Source: a virus
Length of the DNA: 45,248 nucleotides
Direction: 5' to 3' (one strand)
Virus record (IMG/VR): IMGVR_UViG_3300045996_000988
Coordinates: 1 to 45,248 of that record
The position numbers and the translations under genes were made by a program. The notes under the pieces were generated by a model. The model was not told the origin of the DNA and made no database searches. It saw nothing but the letters and a program-made list of their open reading frames with translations. Numbering within the stretch: the first letter of the stretch is position 1; each line of letters starts with the position of its first letter. Of this stretch, positions 13,232-21,085 are shown in pieces.

Positions 13232-16180
13232 ATGCCGTCACCTGAAACCCTAATCTGGCTCGCCACCTTCGCCCACAAGCAGGACACCAAGCCGGCTCAA
13301 AAGGCGCTGCCGTGGGAGCGCGTGGCGGCGCTGCTGCTTACCCACGAAGAACGAGACGAGAAGGACGGTCCGCTGTTCTCTCCCGCGCTCTACAAGAAGA
13401 ACACGCTTCGCAAGAAGGAGAACGTCCACTCCCTCTACCTGCTCGTGATGGACTTCGACGACGGCACGCACTGGGATGCGTTTGCCGAGTTGTGGAGCCC
13501 TTACACCTATCTCGTCTACACCAGCTACTCGCACACTACCGCGCGGCCGCGCTTCCGTGCCGTGTTCCCACTGAAGGAAGCGGTCAAAGCCGAAGACTGG
13601 CCGCGCGTCCACCGGAACCTCGTCACCGCTCTCGGTGGCGGTCACACCGATCCGGTATGTAAGGACGCGAGCCGGATGTATTACCTACCGGCGCATCCTG
13701 CCGGCGCCATTCCGCACACGGAACTGAACGCGGGCGAGTGGTTGGATCCGTTCACCTTCCCTAACGTGGCCGAGCCGGAACTGGAGCGCCGTAACGTCGC
13801 CGCTAACAGGGCTGTGGTGACCAGGAACAGCCGGGTAGACGCCGAGACGCTGATCGTCCGCGCGCTCGATCGCTGCCGCGCTGAAGGCCGCAATCCGGCG
13901 GGCCTCTGGCTGGCGTGTCAGCTTCGGGACAACCTCTACAGCCATCCGGAAGCGGAGACGGCGCTCCAGTCCTACCACGGACGGGTACCGGCGTTCGAGC
14001 GGGTCTACGAGTGGGACGAATGCGTCAACGCGCTCGATCAGGCTTACAGCCAGGTCGCCCGGGAACCGTGGGAAGTCGCGCGGCCCATCACGCTCGCCAC
14101 GCCGGGAGCCAACGGCAAGCACGCCCCGGATGAACCGGACCCGCTCATCATCGCCCGTCAGGCCGTCCTCGACCTGAAGACGGACCGGGGCATCATCTTC
14201 GAACTTAAGAACGCTACGGCGCTCGCGCAGATCCGGCAGTGGGACCCGGCGAACTGGCAGCGGCTCCTCGCGGACATCCGCAAATACGTCTCGCTCACGG
14301 ATTTGAAAGTGGGCCTCGATAAGGTGGCGCCGCGGGAAGAGCCGGCCGAAGAGGGCGAACCGAAGCCGCGACTTGCCGGGGAGTTCCTAGACGAGTGCCC
14401 GGTTCCGCTTGCCATCGTGCCGCACGGCTACGGCCTGAAGGAAGGCGCGACGTGCAAGATCGTGGAGACGGAAGGCGGCGGGAGCGCAATGGCAACCATC
14501 GCCGCAGCGCCGATCCTGATTGCAGCTCGCTGCCGGGACACTCTGACCGCTGATGAGAAGCTCCTGCTGGCCTGGCGGCATCCCGGAGAGAACTGGTGTT
14601 TCCGCCTGGTAGACCGCGACCTCGCGATGGTGTCCCGGCAACTGCCGCTGCTGGCGAAGGCCGGCTTCCCGTTCAAAGAGCGGAACGCGAAAGACGTAGC
14701 GGACTACATCTCGGACCTCGAAACCGCCAACCGTCGCTCGCTGGTGTGTGCCCGGTATTCCAACCATCTCGGCTGGCAGGGCAAGCCGGCGAACGAAGCG
14801 CCGTTCCTCTGCGGCGCCACGCTGATCCTGCCGGATGGAGTAGCAGAAGCGACCTCGGCACTGGACGAAGAGCATCCGGAGCAGTGGCGTCCGGACCGCG
14901 TGATGTTCCACGGGGTAGGAGACGGCGAAGCGCAGATTGTCGAAGCGTTCGGATCCGCCGGCAGCTACCAGCTCTGGGCGCAGGCCGTGAAGGAGCTCCT
15001 GCCCTACCCGCGCATCGCGACGATGTTCTACGCCGGGTTCTGTGCGCCGCTGTTGGACCTCTTCGACGTGCCGAACTTCGTCGTTGACCTCTCGCACTCC
15101 ACGTCCACCGGCAAGACGACTTCGCTCCGGCTCGCTGCTTCCGTGTGGGGAAACCCGAACGAGAACGCACCGTCAACGCTGCTCCATCACTGGAACTCCA
15201 CGCGGGTGTACCTCGAGCGGGTGGCACACGTATGCAGCGGCGCTCCGGTGATCCTGGACGATACCAAGCAGTGCCGAAAGCCCGCGGACATCGCGGAGAT
15301 CATCTATCAGGTGTGTTTCGGGCGCGGGCGCGGGCGCGGGACCATCAAAGGCATCGGTGCCACGCTGCACTCTCGCACTGTGGTTCTTTCCACCGGGGAG
15401 CAGCCGGCGACGTCATTCACGCAGGACGGCGGAACCCGAACCAGGGTGTTGACCATCCGCGGGTTGCCGTTCGGTAAGCGGGAGCCGGAGACGTTCGGGC
15501 CGCTCGCGAAGCGGTTGAACGGGGCGCTGTGCCGCAACTACGGACACGCCGCTATCCGCTTCCTTTCCTGGCTGATGAAGCACCGGGACAAATGGGAAGA
15601 GTGGCGCACGCGCTACGAGGAATGGGTGACGTTCTACGGCGCCGACCCGGGAACCGCGGAAGCGGGACGCCTGGCCTCTTACGCGGCGCTGGTAACGCTG
15701 GCGGGTGAACTCGCTCACCTGGCGCTGCCGGAGCTCGGGCCGTTCAAGAACCCGATGCTGGAGATCTGGCCGGAAGTGGCGGCGGAAGCGTCGGACGCAG
15801 CCGGGGGACGGCGGGCGCTGGAAGACGTGCGCTCCTGGGTCGACTCTCACGAGAAGACGTTTCACGGGCGCACCGGCAGCAACTACTTCAACGGGCAACA
15901 GAGCGGACCTGCAGAGATGTCGGGCCGTTGGGACGATACCGAAGACTGGCCGTTCATCGCTTTCTATCCGACCGTGCTCCGGAAGGTGCTCACCGAGTTG
16001 GGATACCCGCACCCTGACAGCATCCTCGGAGAGTGGCGTGAAGCCGGCTGGCTGGACTGTTTGCCGGGTGCGTTCACCAATCGCGTGTATCTGGCGCCGG
16101 GGAAGTCGCCCCGGATGGTAGCGATCCGACGTTCGGCGTTTGACGCCCTCGAACTGGTCGAAAACGAGCCGTGTTCCTAG
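13232..16180 (+). CDS. Primase-polymerase / DUF927 helicase fusion (982 aa)
   Basis: Residues about 60-160 look like a primase-polymerase-type catalytic domain: L-V-M-D-F-D-D-G (D74, D76), then T-S-Y-S-H-T...P-R-F-R-A-V-F-P-L (about 97-114), then D-A-S-R-M-Y-Y-L-P-A (about 145-154). The C-terminal half is a DUF927-type helicase ATPase: N-H-L-G-W-Q-G near 510, Walker A S-T-S-T-G-K-T near 624, Walker B V-I-L-D-D-T near 673. It probably primes and unwinds DNA at the phage origin. Its stop codon lies inside the first repeat of the iteron array, so gene and candidate origin abut. Ribosome site is weak. Confidence 0.85.
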   Translation: MPSPETLIWLATFAHKQDTKPAQKALPWERVAALLLTHEERDEKDGPLFSPALYKKNTLRKKENVHSLYLLVMDFDDGTHWDAFAELWSPYTYLVYTSYSHTTARPRFRAVFPLKEAVKAEDWPRVHRNLVTALGGGHTDPVCKDASRMYYLPAHPAGAIPHTELNAGEWLDPFTFPNVAEPELERRNVAANRAVVTRNSRVDAETLIVRALDRCRAEGRNPAGLWLACQLRDNLYSHPEAETALQSYHGRVPAFERVYEWDECVNALDQAYSQVAREPWEVARPITLATPGANGKHAPDEPDPLIIARQAVLDLKTDRGIIFELKNATALAQIRQWDPANWQRLLADIRKYVSLTDLKVGLDKVAPREEPAEEGEPKPRLAGEFLDECPVPLAIVPHGYGLKEGATCKIVETEGGGSAMATIAAAPILIAARCRDTLTADEKLLLAWRHPGENWCFRLVDRDLAMVSRQLPLLAKAGFPFKERNAKDVADYISDLETANRRSLVCARYSNHLGWQGKPANEAPFLCGATLILPDGVAEATSALDEEHPEQWRPDRVMFHGVGDGEAQIVEAFGSAGSYQLWAQAVKELLPYPRIATMFYAGFCAPLLDLFDVPNFVVDLSHSTSTGKTTSLRLAASVWGNPNENAPSTLLHHWNSTRVYLERVAHVCSGAPVILDDTKQCRKPADIAEIIYQVCFGRGRGRGTIKGIGATLHSRTVVLSTGEQPATSFTQDGGTRTRVLTIRGLPFGKREPETFGPLAKRLNGALCRNYGHAAIRFLSWLMKHRDKWEEWRTRYEEWVTFYGADPGTAEAGRLASYAALVTLAGELAHLALPELGPFKNPMLEIWPEVAAEASDAAGGRRALEDVRSWVDSHEKTFHGRTGSNYFNGQQSGPAEMSGRWDDTEDWPFIAFYPTVLRKVLTELGYPHPDSILGEWREAGWLDCLPGAFTNRVYLAPGKSPRMVAIRRSAFDALELVENEPCS

Positions 16181-16471
16181 CGTGTTCCTACCAATGTTCC
16201 TATCTAAATCGTTACATTCCAGGCACGTGTTCCTAGTGTTCCTAGTGTTCCTAGCAGAAACACACCCTAAGGGACGGAGCGAGAGAGGGAAAACTAAAGG
16301 CAATCTAAAGGGCCGGGACACTCTCTGAATTTGTCTCGCGCGTATAGAGAAAACCACTAGGAACACTAGGAACACTAGGAACACGGGTAAAAACCGTGCG
16401 TAATTGTAAGGAAGTCAGATAGGAACAAAACAGGGGTCTGCTAGGAACAAATAGACCTTCTACTAGGAACA
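16172..16471. repeat. Symmetrical iteron array, candidate replication origin
   Basis: A 9-bp motif TGTTCCTAG occurs six times forward: 16172, 16183 (ends C), 16195 (ends T), then three in tandem at 16228-16254. It also occurs six times inverted: three in tandem at 16357-16383, then 16419 (starts A), 16441 and 16463. The two tandem blocks make a 29-bp perfect inverted repeat (16226-16254 with 16357-16385) around 102 bases. The region is AT-richer than the genome. Position right after the primase/helicase suggests an origin; a regulator-binding region is the alternative. Confidence 0.7.
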
Positions 16472-16483
16472 AGTTGGTTTGAG

Positions 16484-17392
16484 ATGAGAGTTGGCAGCCT
16501 GTTCGCCGGTATTGGCGGTTTCGACCTGGCAGCGAGCCGAGTTTGGGGTTGGGACTGTGTGAAGTGGCAAGTGGAGATCGATCCCTGGTGCCGGCGAGTT
16601 CTAGCGAAGCACTGGCCTGACGTGCAGCGGCACGGTGACATTCGAGAAGTAAGCGGAGATGAGCTTGAGCCAGTTGACCTTATTTGTGGAGGGTTCCCCT
16701 GCCAGCCTTTCAGTGTTGCCGGGGAGCAGCGAGGCACAGCGGATGACCGCTATCTCTGGCCGGAAATGGCTCGTGTCATCGCTGCCAAGCGGCCCCGTTG
16801 GGTTGTTGGTGAGAATGTGCCTGGCCTACGAAAGCTGGCACTCGACGGCGTGCTATCTCACCTGGAAGATCTCGGTTACACCGTTGCGACGATCAGTATT
16901 CCGGCTTGCGCCCTCGGTGCCCCGCATCGACGTGAGCGGCTCTGGATTGTGGCCTACTCCCGACGCGAGGGACTCGAATGCAGAGGGACTGGAAGCGGGA
17001 ATGCGCCGGATCCAGAAGTATTCGACGTGCGGGCTGCAAACGGCAGCGATCCTATCTTTGCTTCCGACGCCTCGCTCATCGGATGCGGATCGAGGGGGAC
17101 GGGGCGACCTTTCGCTACCGCTAACAGGTCGCCCCGACAAGCACACGGGGGCAATGGGGATGCTGCCAACGCCGACCAAGAGCGACGGGACGGGCGGGCC
17201 GGGCTGTTCGGGGCGCGACGGCGGGGAGAACCTACGCACTGCGATTGGTGGGCAGTTGAACCCGACGTGGGTCGAGTGGTTAATGGGCTATCCGGACGGG
17301 TGGAGCGACTTAAAGGGCTCGGAAACGCCGTAGTGCCGCAGATCCCTGAACTCCTGTTCCGGTGGATAGACGAGATCGAGAAGCAGAGATGA
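16484..17392 (+). CDS. C5-cytosine DNA methyltransferase (302 aa)
   Basis: All key motifs are present: motif I S-L-F-A-G-I-G-G-F-D (residues 5-14), motif IV G-G-F-P-C-Q-P-F-S with the catalytic Cys (near 73), motif VI G-E-N-V (near 110), motif VIII H-R-R-E-R-L-W-I-V-A (near 148), and motif X G-L-G-N-A-V-V-P-Q-I near the end. The target recognition part (about 160-255) is Gly/Arg/Asp-rich and low in complexity. That coincides with a second ORF (16659-17333) in another frame. It probably methylates phage DNA against host restriction. No partner nuclease gene is adjacent. Confidence 0.93.
   Translation: MRVGSLFAGIGGFDLAASRVWGWDCVKWQVEIDPWCRRVLAKHWPDVQRHGDIREVSGDELEPVDLICGGFPCQPFSVAGEQRGTADDRYLWPEMARVIAAKRPRWVVGENVPGLRKLALDGVLSHLEDLGYTVATISIPACALGAPHRRERLWIVAYSRREGLECRGTGSGNAPDPEVFDVRAANGSDPIFASDASLIGCGSRGTGRPFATANRSPRQAHGGNGDAANADQERRDGRAGLFGARRRGEPTHCDWWAVEPDVGRVVNGLSGRVERLKGLGNAVVPQIPELLFRWIDEIEKQR
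16659..17333 (+). CDS. Overlapping ORF inside the methyltransferase gene, 'WPTP' type (224 aa)
   Basis: This second frame is open for 224 codons wholly inside the methyltransferase gene. Its product looks like a real protein: L-T-L-F-V-E-G-S-P-A-S at the start, C-Y-L-T-W-K, three repeats of the form L-W/L-P-T-P-x-x-x-D (near residues 98, 137, 169), and N-P-T-W-V-E-W-L-M-G-Y-P-D-G-W near the end. I recall proteins with these motifs from many phage sequences, where they likewise read across methyltransferase motifs IV to X in another frame. ATG with AAGCGGAG close upstream. Whether it is translated is unknown. Confidence 0.5.
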   Translation: MSLSQLTLFVEGSPASLSVLPGSSEAQRMTAISGRKWLVSSLPSGPVGLLVRMCLAYESWHSTACYLTWKISVTPLRRSVFRLAPSVPRIDVSGSGLWPTPDARDSNAEGLEAGMRRIQKYSTCGLQTAAILSLLPTPRSSDADRGGRGDLSLPLTGRPDKHTGAMGMLPTPTKSDGTGGPGCSGRDGGENLRTAIGGQLNPTWVEWLMGYPDGWSDLKGSETP

Positions 17393-20202
17393 GCACAGCA
17401 ACAGCGACAGAGACAACCACACAGCGTCCACCAGTGAGCGAACGAGTGTTCGGGCGAGACGGGCTTCTCGCGCAGCGTTTCAGCGGCTACGAGCCGCGAC
17501 CGTCACAACAGCAGATGGCTGACCTCGTGGAGCGGATGCTGAACGATCAGCAAGACGAGCGGGTAGCGTTGATCGAAGCGGGGACCGGGACCGGAAAGTC
17601 GTATGCCTACCTCGTGCCGGCCATTGAGAGCGGTCAGAAGGTGCTGGTATCGACGGAGACGATCAGCCTACAGGAACAGCTCATCCGGAAGGATCTGCCG
17701 GCGCTAGAAGCGATCCTCGGGCACCCGATCAAATTCGCCATTGCGAAGGGCCGGGGCAACTATTTCTGCGAGCGAAACACGATCAGCTTCGTGCAGGATC
17801 AGAAGGCGAAGCTGGAGCCATCCGAGCAGCTCATCACTGCGGAACAGCTTCTCGGCGATTTCACCGGGCGCACCTGGGACGGCAACAAAGCCACCGTGAA
17901 GCGGCCCGTGCCTGATTTTGTATGGGCTGACTTCTCCGGAGATGACTCCTGCACGGGCGCCAAGTGTGAGCACTCCGGAACCTGTGCCTATATGGCCGCG
18001 CGGCAGAAGGTAGCGGACGCGGACATCATCGTCGCTAACCACCACTACGCGGCCCTAGACAGCTACGTGTTCGAGCGCGTGGGCATCCGGCTACTCCCGG
18101 AGCATCGCTTCTACATTGCCGACGAAGCGCACACGCTGCCTGACATCGTGCAGTCCGTCTACGGCCTGGAGATCCGCCAGGGGCAGCCGCGGCGGTTCGT
18201 GCAGAAGCTCCTGCGGCAGTTGAAGGCGCTCAAGCTGGACATCGATTGGAAGCCGGATATGGTCCGGATCGAAGACGCCGCCGATGCCTTCTTCTCCTGC
18301 TTCCGCGGGGCGCCGAAGGAAGAGCAGCTCTGGGAAGAGTTCCCGGAAGACGTGCTGGCGCAGGCCGAACGCCGGATGGAAGAGCTGGTGACGGTGCTCA
18401 AGCCCATTCAGGTCGCGATCCATCGGGCAGCGGCGACGTGCAACCCGTCCGAGGAGATGCTGCGGGCGCTCCGGATGCTGAAGAGCGGCATCGACGGGAT
18501 GATCGGCGGGCTGCGGGAGATGTTCGAAGAGCCGACGATCCGGTGTGATTGCTGGGGGCAATGGGATCCGCACCCGGAATGCGATCGTTGCAATGCTACC
18601 GGACGCATCCCCAACCCTGACCCGCCCGTTCGCTACGCCGAGGTGACGAAGAGCCGGGAGCGCGACGGGAAGCGCCACGTCACGCTGCACAGCAAGCCTG
18701 CCGAGACGGCGCCGATCTTCCGGCGGATGTTCCGGGACCTGTCCAGCGTGATCCTGACGAGCGCCACGCTCTCGGTCGGCGGCTCCTTCTCGGCAGTGTG
18801 CGAGGAGTTTGGTCTGGGTCAGTTCGACGTGGAGACGTTGCGGGCCGCGTCGCCTTTCAACTACCGGGAGCAGGTGCGGGGCTACTACCCGCGGACGATC
18901 CCGGTGAAGTCAGCCGAGAACACGAGCGATTACCACGACGCGCTGACGGATGAGATCCTGCGGATTGTGGACTGGACGGGCGGGCGAACTTTTGTGCTCT
19001 TCACGTCCAACTTCGACCTGTCCGAAGTCAAGAAGCGGTTGTACCCGGTGTGCCCTTACCCGCTGCTCTGCCAGGGGGACATGTCGAAGGACCTGCTCGT
19101 CTCGGAGTTCCGCTCGGAGCCGTCCGTCCTGCTCGGCAACAAGAGCTTCTGGACGGGCGTGGACATCAGCGGCGCCGCTCTCTCCTGCGTGGTGTTGGTC
19201 GCGTTCCCGTTCCCGCAACCGGATGCGCCGCTCGTCAAAGCCCGCTGCCAGCGCATCGACGCGAAGCACGGGAAGATGGCTTCCTTCCAGCGTTACAGCC
19301 TGCCGCGCGTCGTGCGGGACGTGCAGCAGGGGTTCGGCCGGCTGATCCGCTCGAACTCCGACCGCGGGCTGTTCGTGGTGCTTGATCCGCGGTGGCACAC
19401 GAAAGCCTACGCCAAGCGGACCATCGCGCCGTCCCTTCCCCTCTTCCCCGGTGACGAGGAGCTGCCGACTGATTGGAGCCTCGACGATGCGATTGGACTT
19501 CAGCCGGAAGCCGGCGCCCAAGTGGATGAAGCCCACGGCGCCAGCCTCGCCGGAACCGGGCTCCTGGCGGCAAGCGCGGCTCAATGCAGCGTGCCACTAC
19601 CCGGAGCCGTCATCCGCTTACCTTCGGTCGCTTACAGCGTGGCTCCATCGGATCAGCCGGGACCCGGCGCTGTTCAGCCGGTCGCGCCTGGAAGCGCGGC
19701 TAACGCAGGTGACGGGGCTGCTGGACGCCCTGGCGGCGACGTTGGAGCAGCCGGCGCCGGAGACAACGGGAGTGGAGTGGTTGGCGGCGCACACGGAGCG
19801 GCTCCGGTTGCGGGGACAGGCGGAAGCGATCCGGCAATCGCTCCGCACCCGCTACGTTGGCGCTACCTGCGGGCGTGGCTCACGAACCAATACCTCGATC
19901 GAGGCGCCGGAGATCCACGATCCCTTTGCGCTGGTTTGACGGCCGGCGAGCGCAACGAGGCGCGGGCGATGTGGAACGCGCTCTACGCTCAATACCTGCG
20001 CGTGGATGAGCGGAACCGCTACCTGTGCGAGAACCCGGAGCATCCCCGGTATTGGGAACTCCACGAGAAGACGCGGGCGAGTGAACAGCGATGGAGTGAG
20101 ATGCAAGCCGCGCTGATCGAGTGGGCGGCGGCGGATAGTTACGAATTCCTCGACCTGTGGGGCGAGATTATCAACGGGCTGGAGAGGAGCGAACAGGGAT
20201 GA
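17389..20202 (+). CDS. DinG/XPD-family DNA helicase with unusual C-terminal extension (937 aa)
   Basis: Superfamily 2 helicase: Walker A E-A-G-T-G-T-G-K-S (64-72), iron-sulphur cluster cysteines near 127, 188, 193 and 199, D-E-A-H near 245, S-A-T-L-S motif, and motif VI Q-G-F-G-R-L-I-R near 648. ATG overlaps the methyltransferase stop (ATGA). After about residue 700 the frame turns into a low-complexity Gly/Ala/Pro stretch until about 848, then a normal-looking helical region of about 88 residues. The odd stretch coincides with a better ORF in the +1 frame (19487-19939). The real helicase may have ended near 19490 and lost its stop. Confidence 0.88.
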   Translation: MSTATATETTTQRPPVSERVFGRDGLLAQRFSGYEPRPSQQQMADLVERMLNDQQDERVALIEAGTGTGKSYAYLVPAIESGQKVLVSTETISLQEQLIRKDLPALEAILGHPIKFAIAKGRGNYFCERNTISFVQDQKAKLEPSEQLITAEQLLGDFTGRTWDGNKATVKRPVPDFVWADFSGDDSCTGAKCEHSGTCAYMAARQKVADADIIVANHHYAALDSYVFERVGIRLLPEHRFYIADEAHTLPDIVQSVYGLEIRQGQPRRFVQKLLRQLKALKLDIDWKPDMVRIEDAADAFFSCFRGAPKEEQLWEEFPEDVLAQAERRMEELVTVLKPIQVAIHRAAATCNPSEEMLRALRMLKSGIDGMIGGLREMFEEPTIRCDCWGQWDPHPECDRCNATGRIPNPDPPVRYAEVTKSRERDGKRHVTLHSKPAETAPIFRRMFRDLSSVILTSATLSVGGSFSAVCEEFGLGQFDVETLRAASPFNYREQVRGYYPRTIPVKSAENTSDYHDALTDEILRIVDWTGGRTFVLFTSNFDLSEVKKRLYPVCPYPLLCQGDMSKDLLVSEFRSEPSVLLGNKSFWTGVDISGAALSCVVLVAFPFPQPDAPLVKARCQRIDAKHGKMASFQRYSLPRVVRDVQQGFGRLIRSNSDRGLFVVLDPRWHTKAYAKRTIAPSLPLFPGDEELPTDWSLDDAIGLQPEAGAQVDEAHGASLAGTGLLAASAAQCSVPLPGAVIRLPSVAYSVAPSDQPGPGAVQPVAPGSAANAGDGAAGRPGGDVGAAGAGDNGSGVVGGAHGAAPVAGTGGSDPAIAPHPLRWRYLRAWLTNQYLDRGAGDPRSLCAGLTAGERNEARAMWNALYAQYLRVDERNRYLCENPEHPRYWELHEKTRASEQRWSEMQAALIEWAAADSYEFLDLWGEIINGLERSEQG
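19487..19939 (+). CDS. Nested +1-frame ORF in the 3' part of the helicase gene (150 aa)
   Basis: The start ATG has GGAG eight bases upstream. The product has normal amino-acid use: W-R-Q-A-R-L-N-A-A-C-H-Y-P, L-R-S-L-T-A-W-L-H-R-I-S-R-D-P-A-L-F, R-L-T-Q-V-T-G-L-L-D-A-L-A. The helicase frame over the same bases reads as Gly/Ala/Pro filler. Its TGA overlaps a TTG (19936) that could start the following 88-residue segment now fused to the helicase. It looks like an independent gene, mainly helical and not recognised. Confidence 0.55.
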   Translation: MRLDFSRKPAPKWMKPTAPASPEPGSWRQARLNAACHYPEPSSAYLRSLTAWLHRISRDPALFSRSRLEARLTQVTGLLDALAATLEQPAPETTGVEWLAAHTERLRLRGQAEAIRQSLRTRYVGATCGRGSRTNTSIEAPEIHDPFALV

Positions 20203-20723
20203 TATGGATAGGCATAGACCCCGGAGTCAGTGGCGCCGTGGCGGTGATCGACGGTGACACGATCATGCTGCACGATGTTCCCGCTTACCGTGCCAAGCGC
20301 GGCGAGAAGATGAACGACGGAATGATGTGCGAGTTACTGAAGCGGTTCAACAACACTGTTCCGCATTTGCTCGCGACATTCAGTCCGAGCCGTCCGCTGC
20401 CGGAGCCGGCGTTCTGCGTGCTCGAAGACATCTACACGAAGCCCGGCGAGAGCAACACGAGTGCGCTCACCATCGGGAGGCATTGGGGGTTGTGGAAGGG
20501 CATTCTGTCCGCTTACTGCATCCCCCACGAGATTGCACTGCCGTCCGTGTGGAAGAAAGAGTTCCGGTTGATCCTGCACGACAAGAGAGCGAGCCGAGCG
20601 CGGGCGATGGAGTTGTTTCCGCAGATGCGCGGCGAGTTGGCGAAGCGCCGGCCCGACTTCAGCGAGGCTTTACTGCTAGCGGAATACGCCAGGCGACGGC
20701 ACGCGGGGCAGGTGACGAAATGA
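20199..20723 (+). CDS. RuvC-like Holliday junction resolvase (174 aa)
   Basis: RNase H-fold nuclease: first acidic residue in I-G-I-D-P-G-V-S-G (D7), second in C-V-L-E-D (E76/D77), and a C-terminal acidic helix S-E-A-L-L-L-A-E-Y. G-I-D-P-G-x-S-G is typical of RuvC-type phage resolvases. ATG overlaps the helicase stop. It probably cuts branched recombination or replication intermediates before packaging. Confidence 0.85.
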   Translation: MIWIGIDPGVSGAVAVIDGDTIMLHDVPAYRAKRGEKMNDGMMCELLKRFNNTVPHLLATFSPSRPLPEPAFCVLEDIYTKPGESNTSALTIGRHWGLWKGILSAYCIPHEIALPSVWKKEFRLILHDKRASRARAMELFPQMRGELAKRRPDFSEALLLAEYARRRHAGQVTK

Positions 20724-21085
20724 GCCTCTTCGCTGATGCGGAACTGGAGACATTGGCACCGGAGCCGAAGGAGAAAGCTCCCTCGTTCAAGATGCCGCGA
20801 CTGCACGGTCCGCGGGAGTTGGTGAACGGCGCGGTGACGTTTCGTTCTCGCCACATCGCCGAGTGCCGGCGGATCATCAAGCGCCGGGAACAGGCCGCGG
20901 AGAAGTGGCGGAACGGCTGTGCGGCGGGAGACACGGAGCGGTTAGAGGCGCTGGAGATGGAAGTGGGGACGATGCGCGGCAACCTGGAGCGGACCCTAAC
21001 GCAGGAGACGGACGCGGAGTATTGGCTGTCGCTCCGCAACCAGGCGATAGACGCGGAGACGTGGCTGAAAGGCGGGGCGAGATGA
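20720..21085 (+). CDS. Hypothetical coiled-coil protein (121 aa)
   Basis: ATGA overlap on both ends. Residues about 45-115 are charged helix (A-E-C-R-R-I-I-K-R-R-E-Q-A-A-E-K-W-R). No family recognised. Its place between resolvase and SNF2-methyltransferase suggests a replication/recombination accessory role. Confidence 0.55.
   Translation: MSLFADAELETLAPEPKEKAPSFKMPRLHGPRELVNGAVTFRSRHIAECRRIIKRREQAAEKWRNGCAAGDTERLEALEMEVGTMRGNLERTLTQETDAEYWLSLRNQAIDAETWLKGGAR

Noticed and set aside
15318-15342. GGGCGC tandem repeat as a regulatory element
   Set aside because: It is a short in-frame repeat coding G-R-G-R-G within the helicase domain and is explained by protein coding.
15413-16384. Minus-strand 323-codon ORF starting M-F-L-V-F-L-V-F-L
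   Set aside because: Its start is only the 9-bp iterons read as protein (repeating F-L-V) and the rest is antisense to the primase/helicase gene.
16172-16471. CRISPR array
   Set aside because: The repeats are 9 bp, tandem without unique spacers and present in both orientations; no cas gene is nearby.
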